Below are positions 53,825 to 63,680 of a stretch of DNA of 64,000 nt, piece after piece. The DNA comes from Dawidia soli (GTDB lineage Bacteria > Bacteroidota > Bacteroidia > Cytophagales > Cyclobacteriaceae). Every line of letters starts with the position of its first letter. Position 1 is the stretch's first letter. The position numbers were made by a program, and so were the translations under genes. Under the pieces are notes generated by a model. That model had not been told where the DNA came from, ran no database searches, and saw only the letters and a list, made by a program, of their open reading frames with translations. The stretch is from positions 186,001-250,000 of the forward strand of contig NZ_JAHESC010000001.1 of NCBI RefSeq assembly GCF_018598185.1. The letters run 5' to 3'.

Positions 53825-56206
53825 ATGATCCGATTTCTGATTGTTACGATGTTACTCTTTTTAAATGTTGCTGCGTGGTCGCAGGGGAAAGCCACGTTAA
53901 ATGGATACCTGAAGGATGGGGCGAACGGCGAGGTGCTGATCGGAGTGTCTGTTTACATCCCCCAATTAAAGGCAGGAACCACTACCAACCCGTATGGTTT
54001 CTACTCCATCACCGTTCCTCCCGGCACGTACGATGTGGTGTATAGCTTTATCGGTTATAACACCCAAACAGTATCCATTGCGTTAACCGGCGACGTATCG
54101 CGCAGCATTGAAATGGGTGCCGAATCTACCATGATGCAAGAAGTAGAAATCTCCGGAGAGCGTGTAGATGCCAACGTCGTAGGCATTCAGATGAGTAAAA
54201 ACACACTCAACCTGGGGCAAGTGCGCAAGCTGCCGGCCCTGTTCGGTGAAGTGGATATTCTCAAGAGCGTACAAATGCTGCCCGGTGTTATTTCCGCCGG
54301 CGAAGGTACCTCTGCATTCTTTGTGCGTGGGGGTGGCGGCGACCAGAACCTGATCCTCATGGACGAAGCACCGATCTACGACGCGTCGCACCTCGGGGGG
54401 CTGGTGTCCGTCTTCAACGCAGACGTGATCAAAGACTCCGAATTATACAAAGGAGGCATACCGGCACGTTTTGGCGGACGCTTGTCGTCGATCCTCGAAG
54501 TGCGCACCATCGATGGTAACAACAAAAATTTCCAGGTGCAAGGTGGTCTCGGTACCCTGGCCAGCCGCCTGTCGGTACAAGGTCCTATCAAACAAGACAA
54601 GGCTTCTTTTCTGCTATCGGGTCGTGTATCCAATATCGGTGCATACCTGAAAGCAGCCGATGTCGACAACGGCGTGACCTTCTATGACCTGAACGGTAAA
54701 ATAAACCTGAAAGTCAACGACAAGAACCGCTTTTTCATATCGGGATACCTGGGCCGCGACAAGATCACCTTTGACGATGGCGACGCAGGCTTCGGCTGGG
54801 GTAACGCTACTGCCACCTTCCGCTGGAACCACCTGTTCAACGAGCGCCTTTTCTCCAACACTTCGCTCATCGCCAGCCGCTTTGACTACTCCCTCGAGAT
54901 CAACGACCCGGCACAAGGCTTCAAGTGGACATCCGATCTGACGGAAGTAAGCCTGAAGAACGACCTGAGCTATTTTATCAACACCAACAACGAGCTGACC
55001 TTTGGTTATCACCTCACCAGCCGCCGGTTCCAGCCTGCGCGCATTGTGCCCTCGTCGGAAGGATCACTCTTCAAACGCACCGAGTTCGAAAAGATGTATG
55101 CACTCGACCACGCGCTGTTTATCAGCAACGAGCAACGCATAAACGACCAGATCTCCCTGGAATACGGTGTGCGCCTGTCGATCTTCCAGAACGTAGGCCC
55201 CGGCAAAGTGTACTGGTACGAAGACCCCCAGGCTGCTGACAATCCGGTGCGCAGCGACTCGTCAGAGTACAATCGCTGGGAGACGATCAAAGCCTACATC
55301 AACCTCGAGCCGCGTTTAGGTGTCCGTTATGCACTGGGAGAAGACAAATCGATCAAAGCCTCTTACAACCGCATGGTGCAAAATACCCACCAGATGGCCG
55401 CCGGTACTGTGCCGCTGCCGTTCAACAACTGGGCACCGAGCGGTCCGTACCTGAAACCGCAGGTGGCAGACCAGGTAGCCCTGGGATACTTCCAGAACTT
55501 CAAAGACAATATGTATGAAGGATCGGTGGAGGTATACTACAAAGACGTTAACAACGTAACCGATTTCGCCGATAATGCCGAGATCCTCCTGAACGAAGAC
55601 CTGTCTACCGAATATCGCCAGGGTGATTCATGGGCCTACGGCGCCGAGTTCATGATCAACAAAAAGAAAGGCAAGCTTACCGGTATGGCAACATATACCT
55701 GGTCGAAAGTAATGCGCAAGATCGATGGCGTGAACCAGCAGCGCGATGCCGACGGCAATGTGTACGGTAAAACCTACGCCGCCGGTTACGACCGCCGCAA
55801 CGTGGCAAACATCATCGCCGCGTACGACTACAACGACAAGTGGACCTTTGGTGCCAGCTTTACCTACAGCACGGGCCGCCCCATTACGCTGCCTTCCGGC
55901 AAATACGAGCTGGATGGGTACATGCCCAACACCATCTCCGAGCGCAACGGTTACCGCATGCCGGACTTCCACCACCTGGACCTGTCGGTTACGCTCAACC
56001 CGCGCAAGAACGCCACGCGCCGGTTCAAAGGACAGTGGGTATTCTCGGTGTACAACGTGTACAGCCGCAAGAACGCCTTCACGATCTATACCCGCACCAA
56101 GCGTGACGACGATAACCACGTGATCGGCGACGGCACCCAGAAGGAAGCGCGCATGATCTACCTGTTCCCCGTTCTCCCGTCTGTAACCTATAACATCAAA
56201 TTCTAA
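53825..56206 (+). CDS. TonB-dependent receptor, DUF4249-partnered type
   Basis: 793 residues, starting MIRFLIVTMLLFLNVAAWSQ with signal peptide. Carboxypeptidase-like domain (about 25-105: LNGYLKDGANGEVLIGVSVY, FIGYNTQTVSI), plug domain (about 115-225: FGEVDILKSVQMLPGVISAG, TSAFFVRGGGGDQNLILMDE, IPARFGGRLSSILEVRT), then a 22-strand barrel ending YNIKF. This smaller receptor type, without SusD but with a DUF4249 lipoprotein, is common in Bacteroidota; ligand unknown. The next gene starts 14 bp later. Confidence 0.93.
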   Translation: MIRFLIVTMLLFLNVAAWSQGKATLNGYLKDGANGEVLIGVSVYIPQLKAGTTTNPYGFYSITVPPGTYDVVYSFIGYNTQTVSIALTGDVSRSIEMGAESTMMQEVEISGERVDANVVGIQMSKNTLNLGQVRKLPALFGEVDILKSVQMLPGVISAGEGTSAFFVRGGGGDQNLILMDEAPIYDASHLGGLVSVFNADVIKDSELYKGGIPARFGGRLSSILEVRTIDGNNKNFQVQGGLGTLASRLSVQGPIKQDKASFLLSGRVSNIGAYLKAADVDNGVTFYDLNGKINLKVNDKNRFFISGYLGRDKITFDDGDAGFGWGNATATFRWNHLFNERLFSNTSLIASRFDYSLEINDPAQGFKWTSDLTEVSLKNDLSYFINTNNELTFGYHLTSRRFQPARIVPSSEGSLFKRTEFEKMYALDHALFISNEQRINDQISLEYGVRLSIFQNVGPGKVYWYEDPQAADNPVRSDSSEYNRWETIKAYINLEPRLGVRYALGEDKSIKASYNRMVQNTHQMAAGTVPLPFNNWAPSGPYLKPQVADQVALGYFQNFKDNMYEGSVEVYYKDVNNVTDFADNAEILLNEDLSTEYRQGDSWAYGAEFMINKKKGKLTGMATYTWSKVMRKIDGVNQQRDADGNVYGKTYAAGYDRRNVANIIAAYDYNDKWTFGASFTYSTGRPITLPSGKYELDGYMPNTISERNGYRMPDFHHLDLSVTLNPRKNATRRFKGQWVFSVYNVYSRKNAFTIYTRTKRDDDNHVIGDGTQKEARMIYLFPVLPSVTYNIKF

Positions 56207-56220
56207 TCGCAGTCAACAAT

Positions 56221-57093
56221 ATGAACAAGTATATAAAACAAACGGCACTCCTGGCGCTTACCGCGCTGCTCGTAACAGCCTGTGATGAAGAGTATAAGAT
56301 GGACGGCCTGAAAACCCAATCCACCGTGGTCATTGAAGGCCTGGTAACAAACCTGCCGACACGGCAATTTGTAAAGGTCAGCCGCTCGGGAGACTTTTAT
56401 GCCTCCGGCAAGACCGAGCGTATCACCAATGCTACCGTACAGGTAACCGACAACGCCGGTAACACCTACACCTACGTGCACAACCCCAATGGTCACGCAG
56501 ACTCGGTAGGCTACTATAAACCCGCAGTGCCGTTCATCGGGCAGGTAGGCCGCACGTATAACCTGACGGTACAAGCCGACGGCGAGACCTATACCGCGAG
56601 TGATGAGATGTTTCACATCAATCCCATCGAAGAGCTCGAATTCCGGGTGGACGACGACCAGGTAGACGAGCCGGAGGACGAAGATTTCCCCAACCGCATC
56701 TACGAAGTGCTCATGACCGTAGAGGAACCGCAGGAAACCCGCGACTACTACCTGTTCCGTACGTATCGCAACGGCGAGCGTATCTGGGCCGAGAGCTCGG
56801 AAGAAGATCCGGAGATCTACGTAACAGACGACGTGCTGGTCGGTGGGGAGATCAATGACATCGCGATCCCGGGATACTTTGAGAACGGCGAAGTGGCAGG
56901 TGCCGAGATCTACAGCCTCAGCCGTCCGGTATTCATCTACTACCGCGATCTGAGCAAGATCCTGGCCAACGACGGCGGTATGTTCGACCCGCCGCCGGCA
57001 AACCCCCGCTCGAATATTTCTAACAATGCGTACGGCGTGTTCCAGGCCAGCGCGATCTCGTACGACGAGATCCGGATAGAGGCAGCGGAATAA
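56221..57093 (+). CDS. DUF4249 lipoprotein
   Basis: 290 residues. Lipoprotein signal ends LVTAC (Cys21) followed by DEE, the surface-export pattern. DUF4249 features: VVIEGLVTNLPTRQFVKVSR near the start, then NATVQVTDNAGNTYTYVHN and YNLTVQADGETYTASDEM, all Ig-like beta strands. It presumably forms the surface-exposed partner of the receptor encoded 14 bp upstream, in a role like SusD. A strong terminator follows 19 bp later. Confidence 0.92.
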   Translation: MNKYIKQTALLALTALLVTACDEEYKMDGLKTQSTVVIEGLVTNLPTRQFVKVSRSGDFYASGKTERITNATVQVTDNAGNTYTYVHNPNGHADSVGYYKPAVPFIGQVGRTYNLTVQADGETYTASDEMFHINPIEELEFRVDDDQVDEPEDEDFPNRIYEVLMTVEEPQETRDYYLFRTYRNGERIWAESSEEDPEIYVTDDVLVGGEINDIAIPGYFENGEVAGAEIYSLSRPVFIYYRDLSKILANDGGMFDPPPANPRSNISNNAYGVFQASAISYDEIRIEAAE

Positions 57094-57111
57094 ACCAGTC
57101 GCATCTATCTT

Positions 57112-57151
57112 AACCCGGCCGGTGGATAAATACCCCGGCCGGGTTTGCTTT
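57112..57151 (+). terminator. Rho-independent terminator after the DUF4249 gene
   Basis: Stem AACCCGGCCGG / CCGGCCGGGTT, loop TGGATAAATACC, then TGCTTTTG. The next gene starts 43 bp later. Confidence 0.85.
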
Positions 57152-57193
57152 TGTAGCAGGGGAGTTTCATCTTTCATACGGAAATACATTCCG

Positions 57194-60154
57194 ATGAAGA
57201 AGCTACTCCCTTTTTTTGTTGCATGGTACTGCTGTGGCGGAGTGTACGCCCAGGCCGTGCTGGAAAACAACCCTACGGGGCTGCGCTGGTACCAGGTCAA
57301 TACACCCCATTTCCGCGTCTTGTTCCCCGAGGGCTTTGATGCCCAGGGTATACGCGTAGCCAACACGCTGGAGCACATTCACGCGCCCGAGGCCCGTTCG
57401 CTCGGCAGCAGGCCCCGGAAGATCTCGGTGGTGCTGCAAAACCAGTCGTCTGTTTCCAACGGCTTTGTGTCGCAGATCCCCCGGCGGTCTGAGTTTTATA
57501 CCATGCCGCCGCAGGACTATAACTTCGTCGGTACCAACGACTGGCTGGACCTGCTGGCTTCCCACGAGTACCGGCACATTGTTCAATACCAGCATGCCAC
57601 CCGTGGCTTCAACCGGCTGTTCTTTTACCTCTTTGGCTATCCCACGCTGGCGGCCATGGCCCAGGTGTCGGCGCCGCAGTGGTTCTGGGAGGGCGACGCC
57701 GTAGCCACCGAGACGGCCTTTACGCCGAGCGGCCGTGGCAAGATCCCCAACTTCAATTTGCTGTTCCGCACCAACCTGCAGGAGGGGCGGACCTTCAACT
57801 ACCACAAACAATACCTGCGCTCGTTCAAGCACAACATCCCCAATCACTATGTGTTGGGGTATAACATGATCAGCTACCTGCGGCGCAAGACCAACGACCC
57901 CGAGATCTGGGGCAAGATCACGGCGCGGTCGTGGAGCGTACCGTTCATTCCGTTTGCTTTTTCGAATGCCATCAAGAACAAGACCGGCCTGTATGTTACC
58001 GATCTCTTCCGCGAGATGGCCGATACCTATCGGCAGGAGTGGGAAGCCGAAGTAGCATCGCTGACGCCTACGGCGTTCGAACTTGTCAACGACCGCCCGC
58101 CGCGCACATACGTCGACTATGCATACCCTCAGCCACAGGAAGATGGCAGCGTGCTGGTTATGAAAAGTGGCAACAGTCACATCGCACAGTTTGTGAAGGT
58201 CAAAGACTGCGAAGAGGAGAAGGTCTTTACGCCCGGGTTCATCAACGATGCGGGCATGCTTTCAACGGCGTATGACGCCGTCGTGTGGGCGGAGTATGGC
58301 TACGACCCCCGCTGGCGCGCGCGAAGCTACTCGCAGATCAAGGTGTATGACCGGAAGACGCATCAGCGACGCGTGATCGGCAACAAGCATGAACGCTACG
58401 GCGTGGCGGCACTGTCTCCCAAAGGCGACCGCGTGGCGACTATACGCTCGGCCAACGACTACCAAGTGAGCATTGTCATCCTGGAGCTCTTTACCGGCAA
58501 GCCGCTGCACGAATTCCCCAACCCCGAGAACCATTTCTACGCCATGCCGCGCTGGTCGGCCGATGGCCAAAGCCTGTATGTGGTCAAGACGACACGCGCC
58601 GGCAAAACCCTTTGCCGCATCGATGCCGAGACCGGCGTGGCCGAAGATCTTTTGCCCATCCGCCAGGAGAACCTGGGGCACCCGGTGCCGATCGGCCACT
58701 ACCTGCTCTTCAATTCACCGGTGAGCGGCATCGACAACATCTATGCCCTCGACCTGCGCGACGGCAAGCGCTACCAGGTGACGTCCAGCCGGTACGGTGC
58801 GTACAATCCGGCGATCTCGCACGACAGTGTCACGCTGTATTACAACGAGCAATCGCGCGATGGCCTGGACGTCGTCAAGACGCCGTTCACCCCGGCCGCA
58901 TGGAAGCCGTTTGAAGAGAAACAGACAAAACAAGTATACCAGGTGCTGGTAGACCAGGAGGGACACCCCGGCCTGCTCGACAGCGTGCCGGCAACGGCCC
59001 TGGCGGTGAAGCGTTATTCACGATGGAAGGGCATTATCAATCCCTATGCGTGGGGCCTTAACGTTACGAACGATCTGACCCGCATCCAGGCGGGCGTTGC
59101 ATCACAGGATATTCTGAGCACAACGTCTGTTTCCGCGGGCTATGCATACGACATCAACGAGCGAACGGGCTTCTGGCAGGCCGGCGTGAGCTACCAGGGG
59201 TTGTATCCCATCATCGACCTGAGCATTCAGCGCGGCGATCGCAATGACGACGAGCGCGCGTTCGGCAACGACATCGAGTTTGAGTGGACCGAAACGACCG
59301 CCGAAGGCGGACTGACCCTTCCGCTGCTGTTGACACGCTCCAGGTATATCCAGCAACTGTCCCTCAGCGGTGCCGTGGGCATTACGAAAGTGTCGTCGTT
59401 TGAGAATACTATTTCGCGCCGGGGCGAAGTGCTTTACAAAGGCCCCGACCGCGGTGTGCCGGCGTTTGATACCCTGCTATATGTGTACAAAGATCAGCTC
59501 AACAACGGCGACCTGCTCTACAACCACTTCACGCTGTCGTACAACCGCCTGCTGAAGACCAGCTACCGCGACTTTCTGTACCGCTGGGGGCAGACGTTCG
59601 CGGCGGAGCTGTACAACACACCGGGCAGCGGCGACTTTGAAGGACGACTGTGGGCCGTACGCGGAGCGCTGTACTTTCCCGGCATCGGGCGGCATCACTA
59701 CCTGTATGCGCGCGCGGCCTACCAGGAGAGCCTGGAGGGGACCGATGCGCAGTTATATACCTTCCGCAACCGCATAGCCAAGCCGCGGGGCTACAGCTAT
59801 CCCAACAACGAAACGTTCACGACCTTGTCGGTGAACTACGCGTTCCCGTTGTGGTATCCCGACATCGCCCTGGGGCCGATCCTCAACATCCAGCGCGTCA
59901 AGCTCAACCTGTTTTACGACTATGGCCAGGGCACCGGCAAGGAGTACTACTACAACACGGACTCGGGTCGGATCTACCGCTCGCTGACCGATGCGACGTA
60001 TCAATCGGTGGGTGTCGAGACGACCTTTGATTTTAATCTCATGCGTTTCCTACCCCGGTTTGAGCTCGGTTTCCGCACAACCTACCGGAAAGCCAACATT
60101 TACAACACCTCGGGCACCGTGCTGGAATTTATTGTCGGGGCAATCGCGTTTTAA
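57194..60154 (+). CDS. Predicted surface metalloprotease fused to beta-propeller and outer-membrane barrel
   Basis: 986 residues from MKKLLPFFVAWYCCGGVYAQ, with signal peptide; the 24 codons upstream include the terminator region and are rejected. Residues 35-300 form a gluzincin-like peptidase domain: zinc motif HEYRH at 124-128 and, 38 residues on, PQWFWEGDAVATE with Glu166 as third ligand. Residues about 310-600 are WD40/PD40-like propeller blades (RYGVAALSPKGDRVATIRSA, FYAMPRWSADGQSLYVV). From about 615 to the C terminus the sequence is beta-barrel-like with alternating strands (FEGRLWAVRGALYFPG, LSVNYAFPLWYPDIALGPIL), ending in IVGAIAF. Likely an outer-membrane protein; the substrate is unknown. 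Confidence 0.82.
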   Translation: MKKLLPFFVAWYCCGGVYAQAVLENNPTGLRWYQVNTPHFRVLFPEGFDAQGIRVANTLEHIHAPEARSLGSRPRKISVVLQNQSSVSNGFVSQIPRRSEFYTMPPQDYNFVGTNDWLDLLASHEYRHIVQYQHATRGFNRLFFYLFGYPTLAAMAQVSAPQWFWEGDAVATETAFTPSGRGKIPNFNLLFRTNLQEGRTFNYHKQYLRSFKHNIPNHYVLGYNMISYLRRKTNDPEIWGKITARSWSVPFIPFAFSNAIKNKTGLYVTDLFREMADTYRQEWEAEVASLTPTAFELVNDRPPRTYVDYAYPQPQEDGSVLVMKSGNSHIAQFVKVKDCEEEKVFTPGFINDAGMLSTAYDAVVWAEYGYDPRWRARSYSQIKVYDRKTHQRRVIGNKHERYGVAALSPKGDRVATIRSANDYQVSIVILELFTGKPLHEFPNPENHFYAMPRWSADGQSLYVVKTTRAGKTLCRIDAETGVAEDLLPIRQENLGHPVPIGHYLLFNSPVSGIDNIYALDLRDGKRYQVTSSRYGAYNPAISHDSVTLYYNEQSRDGLDVVKTPFTPAAWKPFEEKQTKQVYQVLVDQEGHPGLLDSVPATALAVKRYSRWKGIINPYAWGLNVTNDLTRIQAGVASQDILSTTSVSAGYAYDINERTGFWQAGVSYQGLYPIIDLSIQRGDRNDDERAFGNDIEFEWTETTAEGGLTLPLLLTRSRYIQQLSLSGAVGITKVSSFENTISRRGEVLYKGPDRGVPAFDTLLYVYKDQLNNGDLLYNHFTLSYNRLLKTSYRDFLYRWGQTFAAELYNTPGSGDFEGRLWAVRGALYFPGIGRHHYLYARAAYQESLEGTDAQLYTFRNRIAKPRGYSYPNNETFTTLSVNYAFPLWYPDIALGPILNIQRVKLNLFYDYGQGTGKEYYYNTDSGRIYRSLTDATYQSVGVETTFDFNLMRFLPRFELGFRTTYRKANIYNTSGTVLEFIVGAIAF

Positions 60155-60203
60155 GCATACGCACACACGTTTTCACCCTCCATCCAAACATTTGTATTAC
60201 AAT

Positions 60204-60234
60204 GTTGAAAATCGCCGTTTATACCCTATTTTTG
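60204..60234 (+). promoter_or_regulatory. Bacteroidota-type promoter upstream of the E2 gene
   Basis: GTTG at 60204-60207, exactly 19 bp, then TATTTTTG at 60227-60234, a full match to TAnnTTTG and 3/4 to TTTG. It ends 76 bp upstream of the coding start. This is the best promoter in the window. Confidence 0.65.
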
Positions 60235-60310
60235 GAAGCGAAAATTTGAAAAAGTCCTTCTGCAAAGGTTTGCAAAAGGCGTATGGAAACTCTTAAATCT
60301 ATAATCGAAC

Positions 60311-61954
60311 ATGGCAGAAATAGTACGCATGCCTAAGATGAGCGATACCATGACCGAGGGTGTGGTAGCGAAATGGCATAAGAAAGTGGGGGATACCGTT
60401 AAGTCCGGAGAACTGATGGCCGAGATCGAAACAGACAAGGCTACGATGGATTATGAGTCCTTCAACACGGGTACTGTACTGTACCTGGGCGTGCAGGAGG
60501 GACAGGCGGTGAAGATCGACGACGTGCTGGCCATTGTAGGTAAACCAGGAGAAGATTATTCAGCCCTGCTGTCGGGCGCGTCCAACGCCGCGTCTTCCGG
60601 AGGAGGCCAGGCCAGCGCACCCGCACCCGCTGCCGCTCCGAAAGAAGCTGCTGCCCCGGCAGCAAAGATCGATACGTCTTCCATCAAGGCGGAGATCGTA
60701 CGCATGCCGAAGATGAGCGATACCATGACCGACGGCGTAATTGCCGCCTGGCACAAGAAAGTAGGCGACAGCGTGAAGTCAGGCGAGCTGCTGGCCGAAG
60801 TAGAGACCGACAAGGCGACCATGGAGTACGAATCGTACAACACCGGTACGCTGCTGTACATCGGTGCCGACGCCGGCAAGGCAGTGCCTGTGAACGGCGT
60901 GCTGGCCATCATCGGCGAGAAAGGCGCTGATTGGGAAACCCTGCTGAAAGCAGAACAATCCGGTGCATCCGGTGGCGCAGCGCCTGCCGCCGCTCCCGCC
61001 GCTGAGCAAAAGGCTGCCGCTCCGGCGGCCCCTGCGGCCGAAGCGGTTTCCGCCGACCACGGCTCGAACGGCCGGATCAAAGCTTCGCCGCTGGCCAAGA
61101 AGATGGCAAAAGACAAAGGTTATGACATCGCCAAGATACAGGGTTCCGGCGACCACGGTCGCATTACCCGCCGCGACGTAGAAGAGTACAAACCTGCAGC
61201 AGCGCCGGCATCGGCCCCTGCAAAAGGCGACAAAGCCGCTACACCCATCGTACTGCCGCGTGTAGTAGGCGAAGAAAGCTTCGAAGAGCTGACTGTATCG
61301 CAAATGCGCAAGACCATCGGCAAGCGTTTGTCCGAGAGTCTGTTCACCGCGCCGCACTTCTACCTCACCATGGAGATCAACATGGATAAGGCCATCGAAG
61401 CGCGCAAGAGCATCAACGAGATCAGCCCCGTCAAAGTATCGTTCAACGATATGGTGATCAAGGCCGCCGCCGCGGCGCTCCGTCAGCACCCTGACGTGAA
61501 CAGCAGCTGGAGAGGCGACAAGATCCGTCGCAACCACCACATCCACATCGGTGTGGCCGTAGCGGTAAAAGACGGCTTGCTGGTACCGGTGATCCGCTTT
61601 GCCGACAACAAGTCGCTGTCGCACATCGGCACCGAGGTAAAAGACCTGGCGCAGAAAGCACACGACAAGAAGCTGCAACCTGCGGACTGGGAAGGCAGCA
61701 CCTTTACGATCTCCAACCTGGGTATGTTCGGCATTGACGAGTTCACCGCCATCATCAACACGCCCGATGCCTGCATCATGGCAGTGGGTGGCATCAAGGA
61801 GACCGCGATCGTGAAGAACGGCCAACTGGTGGTCGGCAACATCATGAAGGTGACCCTGTCGTGCGACCACCGCGTGGTAGACGGCGCCGTGGGCGCGGCC
61901 TTCCTGAAGACCTTCAAGGGCCTCCTGGAAGATCCGGTTCGCATCCTGATCTAA
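60311..61954 (+). CDS. pdhC: Pyruvate dehydrogenase E2, dihydrolipoamide acetyltransferase with two lipoyl domains
   Basis: 547 residues. Two nearly identical lipoyl domains: residues 2-78 with the lipoylated Lys43 in ETDKATMDY, and 127-203 with Lys168 in ETDKATMEY, both preceded by [10 protein letters not shown]. Ala/Pro-rich linkers separate them. The peripheral subunit-binding domain (about 256-292) reads [20 protein letters not shown]. The catalytic domain (about 315-547) includes [19 protein letters not shown] and the active-site [15 protein letters not shown]. It carries the acetyl group from E1 to CoA. Whether the substrate is pyruvate or another 2-oxoacid depends on E1, which is not in the window. 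Confidence 0.94.
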   Translation: MAEIVRMPKMSDTMTEGVVAKWHKKVGDTVKSGELMAEIETDKATMDYESFNTGTVLYLGVQEGQAVKIDDVLAIVGKPGEDYSALLSGASNAASSGGGQASAPAPAAAPKEAAAPAAKIDTSSIKAEIVRMPKMSDTMTDGVIAAWHKKVGDSVKSGELLAEVETDKATMEYESYNTGTLLYIGADAGKAVPVNGVLAIIGEKGADWETLLKAEQSGASGGAAPAAAPAAEQKAAAPAAPAAEAVSADHGSNGRIKASPLAKKMAKDKGYDIAKIQGSGDHGRITRRDVEEYKPAAAPASAPAKGDKAATPIVLPRVVGEESFEELTVSQMRKTIGKRLSESLFTAPHFYLTMEINMDKAIEARKSINEISPVKVSFNDMVIKAAAAALRQHPDVNSSWRGDKIRRNHHIHIGVAVAVKDGLLVPVIRFADNKSLSHIGTEVKDLAQKAHDKKLQPADWEGSTFTISNLGMFGIDEFTAIINTPDACIMAVGGIKETAIVKNGQLVVGNIMKVTLSCDHRVVDGAVGAAFLKTFKGLLEDPVRILI

Positions 61955-61976
61955 GCTACACAACGATCTTTATACT

Positions 61977-62010
61977 CCCTCTCCGCCCGGCGGAGGGGGA
62001 TTTTATTTTT
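61977..62010 (+). terminator. Rho-independent terminator after the E2 gene
   Basis: CCCTCTCCG-CCCGG-CGGAGGGGG, a 9-bp stem with one T-G pair, followed by ATTTTATTTTTA. hslV starts 18 bp later, so it needs its own promoter or read-through. Confidence 0.8.
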
Positions 62011-62027
62011 ACGGTATCACAGCAACC

Positions 62028-62564
62028 ATGGAAAAAATTCACGCAACGACCATCCTGGCCGTGCAACACAACGGACAGGTAGCCATCGGGGGCGATGGCC
62101 AGGCGACGATGGGCAACTATGTGGCCAAAAGCAATGTACGCAAGATCCGCAAGCTGCAAGACGGCAAGGTACTGGCGGGCTTTGCGGGCTCTACGGCAGA
62201 TGCCTTTACCCTCATCGAACGATTTGAGGAGAAGCTGAATGCCCACGGCGGAAACATGAAGCGTGCGGCCATCGAGCTGGCCAAGGACTGGCGCATGGAC
62301 CGCTACCTGCGCCGGCTGGAGGCCATGCTGATCACCGTCAACAAAGACGAGCTGCTGGTGCTGTCGGGCACGGGCGACGTACTCGAGCCAGACCATCAGG
62401 TAGCCGCCATCGGCTCGGGCTCCATGTATGCGCAATCGGCCGCGTTAGCGCTCAAAAAACATGCTACACATTTAACGGCCGAGGAGATCGTACGCGAAAG
62501 CCTCAACATCGCGGCCGATATCTGTATCTATACCAACCACAACCTGGTGATCGAAAAGCTCTAG
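62028..62564 (+). CDS. hslV: ATP-dependent protease HslV peptidase subunit
   Basis: 178 residues. Alignment places the catalytic N-terminal Thr as Thr7 of [13 protein letters not shown], so six residues must be removed, unlike E. coli HslV where Thr2 follows the initiator Met. Conserved parts: [75 protein letters not shown] and [13 protein letters not shown]. Together with the HslU ATPase it forms a proteasome-like protease. hslU is not in this window. Confidence 0.95.
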   Translation: MEKIHATTILAVQHNGQVAIGGDGQATMGNYVAKSNVRKIRKLQDGKVLAGFAGSTADAFTLIERFEEKLNAHGGNMKRAAIELAKDWRMDRYLRRLEAMLITVNKDELLVLSGTGDVLEPDHQVAAIGSGSMYAQSAALALKKHATHLTAEEIVRESLNIAADICIYTNHNLVIEKL

Positions 62565-62574
62565 CGGTTGGTCG

Positions 62575-63672
62575 CTACGACGGCGTGACAGCAGCCGGGT
62601 CCTCCGGCGTTTGTTCGATGTCGGGGGGAAGCTCTTTCTGGGTGGGAGTATCTTCCAGCAGGATCACAAACGGCTTTAAATGCCGGGTGTATGACAGCAG
62701 GATCTTCAGCAGGCCGATGCCCGGTACCGCCAGGATCATGCCCGCGATGCCCAGCACCTTGCCGCCGATGAGCAAGGCAAGAATCGCCGCCAGCGCGTTG
62801 ATGCTGACCTTCGAGCCCGTAATGCGCGGCGTGATAAAATTGCCTTCCAGGAACTGCACGATCGTAAATACGATCACCACGCCGATGGCGTACCACGCGC
62901 TGTCTTTGGTGATCAGCGCCATCACGATCGGGAAGAGCGCACCGATGATGATGCCCACGTAGGGGATCACGGTGAGAACGCCCGAGAGTATACCGAAGAA
63001 GATCGCATGATCGATGCCCACGATCAGCAGGCCGACCGTATTCAGCGCGGCGATGATCATCGTGACCAGGAACAACCCCGATATATACCCCTGGATAACA
63101 CGCTCCACATCTTTTTTCCAACCGAACTCACGCCCCGGCAGCAGTGCGAGAAAGAATGCCTGGAACTTATCGCGGTAGATCAGCAACAGAAAGATATAGA
63201 TCGGAATCTGGACCAACGCAGAAAGCACATTGGTAGTAGACAAAACGATCGTGGCGAGGAACGTACTGACCGTGCGCATGGCGTCAGCCACCATTTTGTT
63301 CTGGTCGGCCGTGCCGACGCCAAAGTCGCGTAGTGTATTGCTGGCCTGGTTGATAAAAGTCTCGAGCTTGGTCTGCAGGTTAGGAAGGTCGGCCACCAGC
63401 CCCATGATCTGCCCGACCATGAGCCAGATCAGCAACCCCAGGACCACGATCGTCATGAGCAGGACCAGCGAGATGGCCAGCGCCGGCGCGACCCTGCGGG
63501 CCTCCAGTCTTTTCACGAGCGGCATCATAACCACGGAGAGGATACCCGCAAAAGCAAAGGGTATGATGATATCGGCCGCCCAGACCATCGCGATCAGTGC
63601 CAGGGCAATAACAATGAAGAGCTTATAGATGTAGTCGAGGCGGTCGAAACGGCGTGGAGAGGGTTCGTGCAT
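62575..63672 (-). CDS. AI-2E (TqsA/PerM-like) family membrane protein
   Basis: 365 residues from MHEPSPRRFDRLDYIYKLF; the 15 codons upstream overlap the aminotransferase frame and are not used. About seven to eight transmembrane segments, with the family motif PYVGIIIGALFPIVMAL, ILSGVLTVIPYVG and GNFITPRITGSKVSINALAA, and the helix GLLKILLSYTRHLKPFV at the end. The charged C-terminal tail EELPPDIEQTPEDPA is cytoplasmic. Transported substrate unknown; the AI-2 name does not imply that function here. It begins 8 bp after the aminotransferase gene, so both are probably one operon. Confidence 0.92.
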   Translation of the reverse strand: MHEPSPRRFDRLDYIYKLFIVIALALIAMVWAADIIIPFAFAGILSVVMMPLVKRLEARRVAPALAISLVLLMTIVVLGLLIWLMVGQIMGLVADLPNLQTKLETFINQASNTLRDFGVGTADQNKMVADAMRTVSTFLATIVLSTTNVLSALVQIPIYIFLLLIYRDKFQAFFLALLPGREFGWKKDVERVIQGYISGLFLVTMIIAALNTVGLLIVGIDHAIFFGILSGVLTVIPYVGIIIGALFPIVMALITKDSAWYAIGVVIVFTIVQFLEGNFITPRITGSKVSINALAAILALLIGGKVLGIAGMILAVPGIGLLKILLSYTRHLKPFVILLEDTPTQKELPPDIEQTPEDPAAVTPS

Positions 63673-63680
63673 GCCCGAAT

